A stretch of 64,000 bases of DNA, from contig JASBVF010000003.1 in NCBI GenBank assembly GCA_030147525.1, positions 1 to 64,000 of the forward strand. The letters are read 5' to 3'. The notes beneath the pieces are model-generated. The model was not told where the DNA came from, did not search any database, and was given only the letters and a program-made list of their open reading frames with translations. Below are positions 57,501-64,000 of this stretch, piece by piece. The first letter of the stretch is position 1. Each line of letters starts with the position of its first letter. Position numbers and translations under genes: made by a program. The DNA comes from Bacteroidota bacterium. GTDB lineage: Bacteria > Bacteroidota > Bacteroidia > Chitinophagales > Saprospiraceae.

Positions 57501-59692
57501 GCGGAACGGTAACGCTGGCGATTCCTGCCCCTAAGTTGGACAATGCGGGCGACGATCAGTTTTTCTGTACCGTTCCGGGTAATCAGGTTCAGACGGTGAT
57601 TGGCGATGGAGCATGTTCTGGAAATGGCTACCAGTATAGCTGGACGGCCCTTGCTCCGGCCACATCGACCATGCTGAGCGATCCGGTCAGCCCAAATCCA
57701 ACCCTGACATTTGACGCAAATAATTTTTTGGGAGAAACGCTGATTTTCGTGCTGGAAACACAGCGGGTTGGTTGCACCGGCAGTAGTTTCGATACGGTTC
57801 AAGTCAAATTGCCGGCATCAGCCGATGGCTATTTTTCATCGGACCAGGTTAGCCTGCAATCGGCGGACTGTCAGGGCACGGCTGAATTGTGTCTGAACGT
57901 CACAGCCGCCGAACTGCCTGCACTGACTTTTACCGATAACGGAGCTGTATACGCCGGAGCGGTAACACCCTGTGGTTCTGCTTCTTTTGCACTGAACCTT
58001 ACCACAGGAAGCCATGAAATCATCATTTCCAATGCATCCTCCGGTTGTGCGGATACGGTGCAGGTGCTTGTTACCTGTACCACCACGGATACGGTGGAGT
58101 TGGAGGTCGTTCTTAATCAGTCGCTGACATTTTGCTTGAACAGCGATGAGTTGACCGGACCGGTAACCAGTTTGACCAACATCTGCCCTGACGGCAGCCA
58201 GGTGAGTTACCAGGTTCAGAACGACTCCTGTTTCATCATTACCGGCGAGGCAGTTGGCAGCGAGACAGCCTGTCTTGTCGCCTGCGATGCGGCTGGTTTT
58301 TGTGATACAACCATCGTCCTGATCAACGTGCTTCACCCGTTGCCGCAAGGCATCAAGGATACCATTGCGGTCAGTCAGGTTGGGGAATACTGCTTCGATC
58401 CGCAATTAGTGAACGTACCGGGTCCTCTGACGGTGATTGAAAATATTTGTCCACAGCAAAGCGGGACATCGTCCACTTTTTCAACGAATGCTATGGGGTT
58501 CTGCGTAAATTACGAAGGGCTGTCCATTGGTACTGATACGGCTTGCATTCGTCTATGTGATGCTGCCGGAAATTGCGACACCATTAATATCTGTGTGACG
58601 GTCGTGCCGGGAAACATCGTGACCGATACCGTTTTCATTTTTATTGAAACCGATACTTTTTGCCTGGATGAAACCCTGCTGCCCGGCGCCGTGGTCAGTG
58701 TGGAAGATATTTGCCCTCAGAGCAACGGGGATGAAGTAAATTTTACCATCATTGGAGACTGTGTCAGCTACAATGGGGTGGCAGTGGGTGTCGATACGGC
58801 CTGCATTCGCATGGAAGATGAGTTTGGGAATGTCGCACTCGTACACCTGGTTGTCACGGTGGTGAAAACATTCCCGGAAACGTATTGCGATACGCTGTAC
58901 ATCGGCGAATCGGGGTCGTTTTGCCTCGATACGATCGAGTTGCCCGGCTTGTATGATCCGTTCAGTTTTCGTGAAATATGCCCGGCGGCCAACACCGGAA
59001 ACGCTGATTTTTTCCTGGAGCCGGTCAGCAGGTGCGTGTTTTACACGGGAGAGGAATTGGGCGTGGACAGTGCCTGCGTGGTGGTTTGCGACACCTTTGG
59101 TTATTGCGACACGACTTATTTTTGCCTGCTGATCATTGATTACCCGGAGCTGCCGGGGTTGGGCGACGATATCGTTACGACGAAAAAAAATACGCCGGTG
59201 GTGATTGACTTTTTGGCGAATGATACGCTGTTCGGTGGCATTGTGGATATTTTTATCCTGGACCCGCCAATTTCCGGGGAGGCGATTTTAAACCTTGATA
59301 ACTCGTTTACCTACATTCCGGAAGATCCGTTTTGTGCTCGCTGGGATGAATTTACCTACGTTGCCTGCAACCCCAACGGCTGCGACACTGCAACGGTGAG
59401 GGTTTTCATCGAGTGTATCGAACTCACTGTTTTCACAGCAGTTTCGCCAAACAATGACGGCGTGAACGATGTATTTTACATTGCGAAGATTGAAGATTTT
59501 CCGGAAAATACGCTGCGGGTGTACAACAGATGGGGCAGTCTGGTGTTTGAGACTTCGGAATACGAAAATAACTGGCCGGGCAGTTGGGGGGATGATACAG
59601 ATTTGCCGGATGGCACTTATTATTACATCCTCGAATGGACGGACGGCGAGGCCACAACTGTGCAGCGAGGGTACATTGAGTTGTTCCGATAG
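54563..59692 (+). CDS. Giant secreted repeat protein with type B (gliding-motility-type) T9SS domain
   Basis: A 1709-residue secreted protein. The signal peptide covers about 1-25. A long N-terminal beta-rich part has conserved Cys residues. From about 1175 to 1525 there are four tandem units of about 88 residues sharing the pattern DT-x-FCLD, LPG, ICP, C-x-x-Y-x-G, GxDTACI and CD-x-x-GNCDT. An Ig-like domain with FLANDTLFGG at about 1530-1610 follows. The C-terminal domain (about 1621-1709, VSPNNDGVNDVFYIAKIEDF, LRVYNRWGSLVFETSEYENN, LPDGTYYYILEW) is the gliding-motility-associated CHU_C type, which targets proteins to T9SS export and cell-surface attachment. Its role is probably adhesion or surface coating. 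Confidence 0.92.
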   Translation: MNRPIVFTIFSLATILSLRLPGAFLPDYFEAKNEMTYQANQQPMVITATSGGSLPNVNVGYCQTGQTTVTFTNQGTGGNPAQSLIKNLSLGIGLSSTFSLQDNAFTITGIRIAGVDIQNFQAMNALDFTSDPDGPGGLSDADGDGIFDDLALGRSVEVTAFYTFNCSLAANFDLNGNCLNSFSTAFNARMNYQEADGSQQSYTLPNYLLPANENTSFEFFSDPDTYLGLDTFFVTLRQTRSVRFFQNTCNNGRLVVRVPLANGLSAVTDSIRFIKNNNTVIPLLSSAVQNDTLVLTYNASFSTFLSGDYTLRLALAADCFYVVGPSSIPVSVEHFCSDCSCRHLWFCGEIPGPVTHATTPPCPSEVVPECADGLQTLGFEANRTTFGFANTDFTIPFNPAFANKKVALGCDSVQMKMSGIVGMSSVTDSIGLVITYGNPNGTASSGEIFQFDGGNLRIRHNGSIFNCPVSTANLSVTSVLGQKSMRFDLSSCLAGLGFALSPGDSLLFTGKFYVNPDGPFLQSFEKVPAFRGWFFNTINGTQVECDNFGETFTLGKSRAVYAFPNTSAGMPNGCNNGEINWRLFVPNNQFSAFFGNEFRPAARVDSIVFDFDPGILQGFENIQVSVSIPGHPVFGNSYFPVQSLTAFPNGHYVAKFDTLAYTPSLNVVTEYIFDLKLKMTPRCASALSSANSNGNYAIQSKISYKGRYYANSIGSGSCVELKNETASTTLAYKNPPTFTLTPLTPVNDTVANDQAGWDVELCNTSTFSAAGLTWLAVEDATGTLDITSIQNITNPGNPTSMTLQPYGQFVFVNGPAVAANQCIRLRINATVNNCGDATFKLRSGWNCGPFQQPNWNPGLYPPCQEKNLTLGVVNPGVSPVQISFTNVMSVCESGGTESVTISGVLTSGVALPADVFTVKFVYDENDDGIAQSTEPVLGQVQLNGAVSPANPLVFNQNIQITPEQACVLLAVLEANTTDLCGTVTLAIPAPKLDNAGDDQFFCTVPGNQVQTVIGDGACSGNGYQYSWTALAPATSTMLSDPVSPNPTLTFDANNFLGETLIFVLETQRVGCTGSSFDTVQVKLPASADGYFSSDQVSLQSADCQGTAELCLNVTAAELPALTFTDNGAVYAGAVTPCGSASFALNLTTGSHEIIISNASSGCADTVQVLVTCTTTDTVELEVVLNQSLTFCLNSDELTGPVTSLTNICPDGSQVSYQVQNDSCFIITGEAVGSETACLVACDAAGFCDTTIVLINVLHPLPQGIKDTIAVSQVGEYCFDPQLVNVPGPLTVIENICPQQSGTSSTFSTNAMGFCVNYEGLSIGTDTACIRLCDAAGNCDTINICVTVVPGNIVTDTVFIFIETDTFCLDETLLPGAVVSVEDICPQSNGDEVNFTIIGDCVSYNGVAVGVDTACIRMEDEFGNVALVHLVVTVVKTFPETYCDTLYIGESGSFCLDTIELPGLYDPFSFREICPAANTGNADFFLEPVSRCVFYTGEELGVDSACVVVCDTFGYCDTTYFCLLIIDYPELPGLGDDIVTTKKNTPVVIDFLANDTLFGGIVDIFILDPPISGEAILNLDNSFTYIPEDPFCARWDEFTYVACNPNGCDTATVRVFIECIELTVFTAVSPNNDGVNDVFYIAKIEDFPENTLRVYNRWGSLVFETSEYENNWPGSWGDDTDLPDGTYYYILEWTDGEATTVQRGYIELFR

Positions 59693-59791
59693 CGTAAGTT
59701 CGCCGGAATTCTTTGAATAATTTGATGAAAAACGAGGCTGCCTGCATGCCTGCAAACTTGTTTATTTTCAGAATTTATACCTCTCAGGCTG

Positions 59792-60340
59792 ATGAATTTT
59801 ATTGTTTACGACCTTGAAGCGACTTGCTGGGAAGGCCGGCCCCCAAACATGGTGCAGGAAATTATTGAAATCGGCGCCTATAAAATCAATCGGTACGGCG
59901 AGGTGATGAGTACGTTCAACCGCTTCGTCAGGCCTGCGATGAATCCGACGCTGTCGCTTTTTTGCCGCCAGCTTACAACGATTGATCAGGTGACCGTGAA
60001 CCGGGCCCGGCCATTTCCGGAGGTGATCGAAGATTTTCAGGAGTGGGCTGGGGTACTGGATTACGAAGAGTGCATGTTTTGTTCCTGGGGTTCATTTGAT
60101 AAAAGAATGCTGATCCAGGATTCGACGTTGCACCGGCTGGAATCGGACTGGATCGAGCCTTACCACCTGAACGTCAGGCGGCAGTATCATGAAATTCGTG
60201 GCTGGAATACCTACAAAGGGCTAAAAAAAGTGGTGCTTTTGGAGGGGTTTGAGTTTTCGGGGGTTTATCACCGGGCTATTTCTGATGCTGAAAACCTGGC
60301 GAAGATTTTTATCAAATACATTGATATGTGGAGGTTTTGA
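59792..60340 (+). CDS. DEDDh 3'-5' exonuclease (ERI-1/KapD type)
   Basis: A 182-residue exonuclease domain. YDLEATCWEGRPPNMVQEII gives the first catalytic Asp and Glu (residues 6 and 8); FCSWGSFDKRMLIQD holds the second Asp (about 103), and GVYHRAISDAENLAKIFIKY the His and last Asp (about 160 and 165). The ATCWE form is typical of the ERI-1/KapD branch. The substrate is probably the 3-prime end of RNA or DNA; the sequence does not say which. There is no partner gene. It is followed by GAGAGAATGAGAGAAGATGA microsatellite. Confidence 0.9.
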   Translation: MNFIVYDLEATCWEGRPPNMVQEIIEIGAYKINRYGEVMSTFNRFVRPAMNPTLSLFCRQLTTIDQVTVNRARPFPEVIEDFQEWAGVLDYEECMFCSWGSFDKRMLIQDSTLHRLESDWIEPYHLNVRRQYHEIRGWNTYKGLKKVVLLEGFEFSGVYHRAISDAENLAKIFIKYIDMWRF

Positions 60341-60463
60341 GAGAATGAGAGAAGATGAGAGAAGATGAGAGAAGACCTTAAAATCTGAACCTGCACGGAA
60401 TCCTCCTCGTCGGTGGAATTATGGAATTTGTAGTTTGAATAGCTCAGGGAGGGTGAAGGTGCT

Positions 60464-60471
60464 TACATTTG
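60464..60471 (+). promoter_or_regulatory. -7 box TACATTTG upstream of the DUF4412-like gene
   Basis: Matches TAnnTTTG. The nearest TTTG is at 60434-60437, 26 bp upstream, longer than usual. It gives a leader of about 48 nt to the ATG at 60526. Confidence 0.4.
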
Positions 60472-60525
60472 CTTTTAAATCAATGCCCGGCCAACGCCGG
60501 ATTTAATTCAATCAAAAATTAGACA

Positions 60526-61233
60526 ATGAAAAAAATCATTCAATTAAGTTTTTTATGCCTGGCAATATTCGCTGTCACTACCTCCGCCCATGCGCAAAAA
60601 AAGGTGAAGGAAGGTGTCGTTAAATTTGAAATGTCGGCAGACGGCAATGATTCTCCTGAAATGGCGATGCTGGGTGGGACTACGCTGGATTTTTACTTTA
60701 CAGAAAAAATGCAGCGGATGGACATGAACATGATGGGTGGCATGATGCGCATTCAGACCATCGTTCCGCTTGCAAATCCGAAAGAAGCCGCACTTCTGAT
60801 GGACATGATGGGCCAGAAATTCCAGTTGACAGAGTTGTCGGAAGATGACCTTAACGGCAGTAACAATTTTATGAACATGGACAACGTCGAAAGCGTAACC
60901 TACGATCAGAAAGATAAAAAAACGATTGCCGGTTACCCTTGCTACCGGGCTAACCTGAAGATGGACAACGGCATGGAAATGAAGTATTACATCACCGAAA
61001 AAATTCAGCCTCCTGCAGGACTGAAAAAGACGGATCAGCCGGTTCTCAAGGGCTATCCGCTCGAGATGGTGATCGATACAGGTCAGGGTTTTGAAATGGT
61101 TTTCAAAGCGACAGAAGTCCTGAGTGAATTGCCGAAGGATAGCTTCAAAGTGCCGGAAGGTTACCAGAAAAAAACAATGAAGGAATTTGAAGAAGAAATG
61201 GGCAACATGAATTTAGGCCCTGGCGGAAACTAA
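60526..61233 (+). CDS. Secreted DUF4412-like protein
   Basis: A 235-residue protein with signal peptide (IIQLSFLCLAIFAVTTSAHA, cleavage near residue 23). The mature part is Met-rich and acidic (KMQRMDMNMMGGMMRIQTIV, ALLMDMMGQKF) with IAGYPCYRANLKMDNGMEMK and VPEGYQKKTMKEF near the C-terminus. This pattern fits the DUF4412 or GLPGLI-like periplasmic families, whose role is unknown. Its own promoter and terminator suggest a single-gene unit. Confidence 0.78.
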   Translation: MKKIIQLSFLCLAIFAVTTSAHAQKKVKEGVVKFEMSADGNDSPEMAMLGGTTLDFYFTEKMQRMDMNMMGGMMRIQTIVPLANPKEAALLMDMMGQKFQLTELSEDDLNGSNNFMNMDNVESVTYDQKDKKTIAGYPCYRANLKMDNGMEMKYYITEKIQPPAGLKKTDQPVLKGYPLEMVIDTGQGFEMVFKATEVLSELPKDSFKVPEGYQKKTMKEFEEEMGNMNLGPGGN

Positions 61234-61263
61234 ACCGCAAACAATTTCCTTCAGCGGAAAATG

Positions 61264-61306
61264 AATTCTCCAATCGCCCTTGACGGGAGGTTGGAGAATT
61301 TTTTTT
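61264..61306 (+). terminator. Rho-independent terminator of the DUF4412-like gene
   Basis: AATTCTCCAA (61264-61273) pairs perfectly with TTGGAGAATT (61291-61300), with an additional GCCCTTGACGGG loop hairpin, followed by TTTTTT. It lies 30 bp after the stop codon. Confidence 0.92.
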
Positions 61307-61504
61307 GCAATTTTTATGACGAATTTGTAAGCAAAACGGGTTCCAAGGCATCTGAAAAACTTGAAAAGTACTGGTACTCATCATTTTTGATTAATTTTTG
61401 ACTTTGTATTCATGGTTGGCAAATTTGTGGGCGACTGCGAGAAAAAGAATGTTTAGCCGGGCATGTTCACAAACAACTTTTCCTGGAGAATAATACAATC
61501 TTTT

Positions 61505-63973
61505 ATGCAACTAAAACCTATCCTCTCAGTGCTTGCACTTCTGCTTTCGGTGGCTGCTGTTAGTTCAACGGTAGAGCCATTCTGGGATCAGCATTTTACG
61601 AATGGATTCCCGGCCGGCTGGTCGACCGGCGATGCCTCCGGCCAAAACGTCGGATGGGAGTTTTGTGAAAATCCTGTTACCTGCCCGCCTTACACTTTCG
61701 CATTCCTTACCTGCAGGGACAAAAACTTCAACTCGCCGACCTACGACGATGGCTATATGTTCGTCAATTCTTTCAAACATGGCTTTTTGAGTAAACCGCA
61801 TGTCAGCTACCTTCGCACAGCTCCGATTGATTGCAGCCAGAAACAGGAGGTATTCGTTCGGTTTTCAACCTACATTTTTACACAGTACAGCGACCCTGAC
61901 ACGGGGGCGGTACTCCGGGTGAAAAACGGGGCAGGGGAGTGGCAGACTTTCACCATTTTCCCTTTTTTGAATAGTGAAACTGTAAAAAAGCCAATTTCCT
62001 GGAACCCCCAGGATGTGTTGCTCGACATTTCATCCGCTGCTGCCGGACAGGCGAATGTGGAGATTGAATGGCGCTGGACGGTGAATTTTGAGGCAAGCTG
62101 GCAAATTGACGATGTTGAGTTGTTTGATAAAAACCCGCTGATGGACAACGTCGTCTGGGGCGGAGAGCCGGGCGAAGGTGACTTCAGTGGCGGACTAAAT
62201 GGGTGGACCGTTTCATCGCCTGTTTTCGACACCTGCCAATGGAAATGGCTCGCTAACCCGCTGATTGACTTTCCTGACCCTGATACGTTGCCGGATGTGA
62301 TCGGGTGTTCGCCCACCTATTATAATGGTGTAGCTGCGGTGAATGCGACGTTTTGCAGTGCTACTTTCGGGCCTTCTCCTTTTACAAAAAGTGCGTTGCG
62401 TTCACCTTCCATTGATCTTTCCGCAGTAAGTCCGGGAACCAAACTTGCGCTTCGTTTCAGTCAATCCGTTGCAACGGGCAATGCTGCCGTGAACGAACTG
62501 CCGGTAACTTCGGTGGTGGTGAGCATCGATGGAGGGCAGACGTTCATTGATACGATCTCTGCGAATCCTACGCTACCTTTCAGCCGTGGGTATTGCGGGA
62601 TGACTACACTCAACTTACCCCAGGCTGTGGCCGGGAACAGTGACGTGAGGATACATTTTATTTTTTCTGGTGACATTTTTTATTGGATGATAGACGATGT
62701 GACCATCGTTCGAAGGAATGATTTTGATGTCAGGCTAAGTCCACAATTCCATGCAGTTTCACAGGATTATTTAGTACCGGCAAGCCAGGTGCGGCCCATC
62801 GGCTTTTTTGCCGATATTGAAAATATTGGGCAGGAACCTCTGAACCTGGTCACTGCCTTTGCTACCGTCAGCAATGACCTGACCCAGGAGATTGTTTTTA
62901 GGGACACCCTTCATTTAGGGATGCTGCTGCCCGGCGAAGTCGCCGGAGATATTGCTTTTGAAAAGACATTCACCCCGCCGGCAGCTGCGGCCAGGTACAG
63001 ATGCACCTACTGGGTAGCCGCCGACGAACCTGATCAGGATTTTTCAAACAACCGGATCAGTTGGAAATTTGAAGTGACAGATTCCACATACTCGAAAGCG
63101 GCCGGGCTTTGTCAGGTCTCCGGATATTTTGCGCCCAACCAGGCATTATTGTACGAAGCGGGCACCTGTTTTTTTGTGCCAAAAGGCAGCAAAGTTGCCG
63201 CCACATCCCTGAGTTTTGCTTACAAAGAAGCCAAGGATTTGGCCAGCCCCCCTGGCGATGCTTTTCTTCAAACGGCTTTGTACCGTTGGAAAACAGACTC
63301 AACTTACGCCGATGCCAATGTGGATACCATTGCCAACTCCAATGAATACGAGCTGGTTGCCATTAACGAACACAAGGTCAAGGTTTCCGACAATAATAAA
63401 ATCATCAATGTGCCCATTGATTTTGAAAATGCAAGCATCCCGCTGGAAGACAGCACCTACTATTTTGTCACAGTCGGATATCTTAATCCGGTAGGGCCAG
63501 CCGGCCAGGAAGTTCCGTTTTTTATCGGCGGCAGTGAGGAAGTTGACTACACTTCCAGTTTCTGGCTGTCCTACCAGATGGGAATTCCGGCCTACGTATC
63601 GATGCTGCGGTTGGGAGGTGATGATTTTTTCCGTGCAAATGCCTGGGCCTTGCGGCGAATACCCTTTGTTCAACTACATGTTCAGCAAATCACGACTGCG
63701 ACGGAAAACCGTCCTTCCGTCGTTAGTTTGGAGGTGTTCCCCAACCCGGCGCAGAACTTCATCTATGTAAATGCAGATTTCGGAGGGATGCAGCGACAGG
63801 TAAGCGTAGAAATTTTTGATATTTGCGGCCGGTTGGTAAAAAGTACAACGGTGGAAAACACATTTGTCAGCCAGCTACCACTCAATGTGGGTGACCTAAG
63901 CAACGGTTCTTATACCTTGCGTGTTCTTTCAGATCATCAGGTTGGTGTTGCTAAATTGATGGTTTCAAAATGA
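61505..63973 (+). CDS. T9SS type A sorting-domain protein
   Basis: An 822-residue secreted protein from ATG 61505; an ATG at 61463 adds 14 residues before the helix. Signal peptide LSVLALLLSVAAVSS. Two jelly-roll-like segments begin WDQHFTNGFPAGWSTGDASG and DFSGGLNGWTVSSPVFDTCQ, both with the MAM/laminin-like W-Q-I-D-D-V and W-M-I-D-D-V ends (about residues 200 and 395). The C-terminal 75 residues (SLEVFPNPAQNFIYVNADFG, VSVEIFDICGRLVKS, LSNGSYTLRVLS) form the type A T9SS sorting domain. It is presumably secreted and anchored or released by T9SS. Partners unknown. Confidence 0.9.
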   Translation: MQLKPILSVLALLLSVAAVSSTVEPFWDQHFTNGFPAGWSTGDASGQNVGWEFCENPVTCPPYTFAFLTCRDKNFNSPTYDDGYMFVNSFKHGFLSKPHVSYLRTAPIDCSQKQEVFVRFSTYIFTQYSDPDTGAVLRVKNGAGEWQTFTIFPFLNSETVKKPISWNPQDVLLDISSAAAGQANVEIEWRWTVNFEASWQIDDVELFDKNPLMDNVVWGGEPGEGDFSGGLNGWTVSSPVFDTCQWKWLANPLIDFPDPDTLPDVIGCSPTYYNGVAAVNATFCSATFGPSPFTKSALRSPSIDLSAVSPGTKLALRFSQSVATGNAAVNELPVTSVVVSIDGGQTFIDTISANPTLPFSRGYCGMTTLNLPQAVAGNSDVRIHFIFSGDIFYWMIDDVTIVRRNDFDVRLSPQFHAVSQDYLVPASQVRPIGFFADIENIGQEPLNLVTAFATVSNDLTQEIVFRDTLHLGMLLPGEVAGDIAFEKTFTPPAAAARYRCTYWVAADEPDQDFSNNRISWKFEVTDSTYSKAAGLCQVSGYFAPNQALLYEAGTCFFVPKGSKVAATSLSFAYKEAKDLASPPGDAFLQTALYRWKTDSTYADANVDTIANSNEYELVAINEHKVKVSDNNKIINVPIDFENASIPLEDSTYYFVTVGYLNPVGPAGQEVPFFIGGSEEVDYTSSFWLSYQMGIPAYVSMLRLGGDDFFRANAWALRRIPFVQLHVQQITTATENRPSVVSLEVFPNPAQNFIYVNADFGGMQRQVSVEIFDICGRLVKSTTVENTFVSQLPLNVGDLSNGSYTLRVLSDHQVGVAKLMVSK

Positions 63974-64000
63974 GCGGACGTTGAGGTGTTAAAGGTGTTT

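Noticed and set aside
56960-57802. 280-residue minus-strand frame inside the T9SS protein gene
   Set aside because: Antisense shadow of a continuous 1709-residue frame; its composition is unlike a protein.

Overview
The window comes from a Bacteroidota genome, most likely a Saprospiria-like lineage. The support is a gliding-motility-type (type B) T9SS C-terminal domain on a 1709-residue secreted protein, a type A T9SS sorting domain on an 836-residue protein, an UpxY-type NusG paralogue at the head of a polysaccharide locus, and -7 boxes of the TAnnTTTG type. I infer the lineage from gene content only; there is no rRNA in the window.

Positions 1 to about 41,290 form one large surface-polysaccharide locus, almost entirely on the minus strand. 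Its promoter-distal half (1-26,910) encodes the polymer. From left to right it holds glycosyltransferases, an asparagine synthase, a deacetylase-like protein, the three UDP-N-acetyl-L-fucosamine enzymes (capG, capF, capE), an EpsG/Wzy-like polymerase, a sialyltransferase-like protein, a Wzx flippase, an SGNH hydrolase and a pseudaminic-acid block. That block is pseI, a formyltransferase, pseG, a methylase, a NeuB-cytidylyltransferase fusion and pseC. It ends with the export machinery, a Wzc-type BY-kinase and a Wza-type lipoprotein. Mobile DNA interrupts this half: an IS4-family element nested inside an IS5-family element between capE and capF, and an IS66 transposase between the SGNH gene and pseI.

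The promoter-proximal half (28,783-41,288) makes further precursors. It encodes UDP-glucuronate 4-epimerase, the UDP-GlcNAc(3NAc)A set (6-dehydrogenase, WlbA, WlbB, WlbC), the sulfate-activation enzymes CysN, CysD and a DUF2061-CysC fusion, UpxY, L-2-hydroxyglutarate oxidase and a small winged-helix regulator with a candidate operator pair. The simplest product is an acidic polymer with L-FucNAc, a pseudaminic-type nonulosonate, uronates and possibly sulfate.

From 25.7 to 37 kb the spacers are crowded with repeat families: palindromic GTGGACGG arrays, a CACTGATTTTCACGGATT family, TTAACCATTAA inverted repeats, a hairpin array and short 6- to 9-bp tandem repeats. Two genes look like cassettes bounded by inverted copies of such repeats. 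One is a GxxExxY nuclease-fold gene lying exactly between cysD and cysN. The other is a plus-strand orphan gene at 28,071. Several repeats also run into coding sequence (Wzc tail, Wza signal peptide region, CysC linker).

Positions 42,112-64,000 are more ordinary chromosome: a TMTC-like TPR membrane protein, an FAD-dependent oxidoreductase, two small related secreted proteins, kdsA, an outer-membrane barrel protein, a MacB/FtsX permease, the mnmH-selD selenium pair, a PQQ-type propeller lipoprotein, DUF4870, the giant T9SS protein, a DEDDh exonuclease, a DUF4412-like protein and a T9SS type A protein. I saw no tRNA, rRNA or CRISPR array. All assignments come from reading the sequence; no database search was run.
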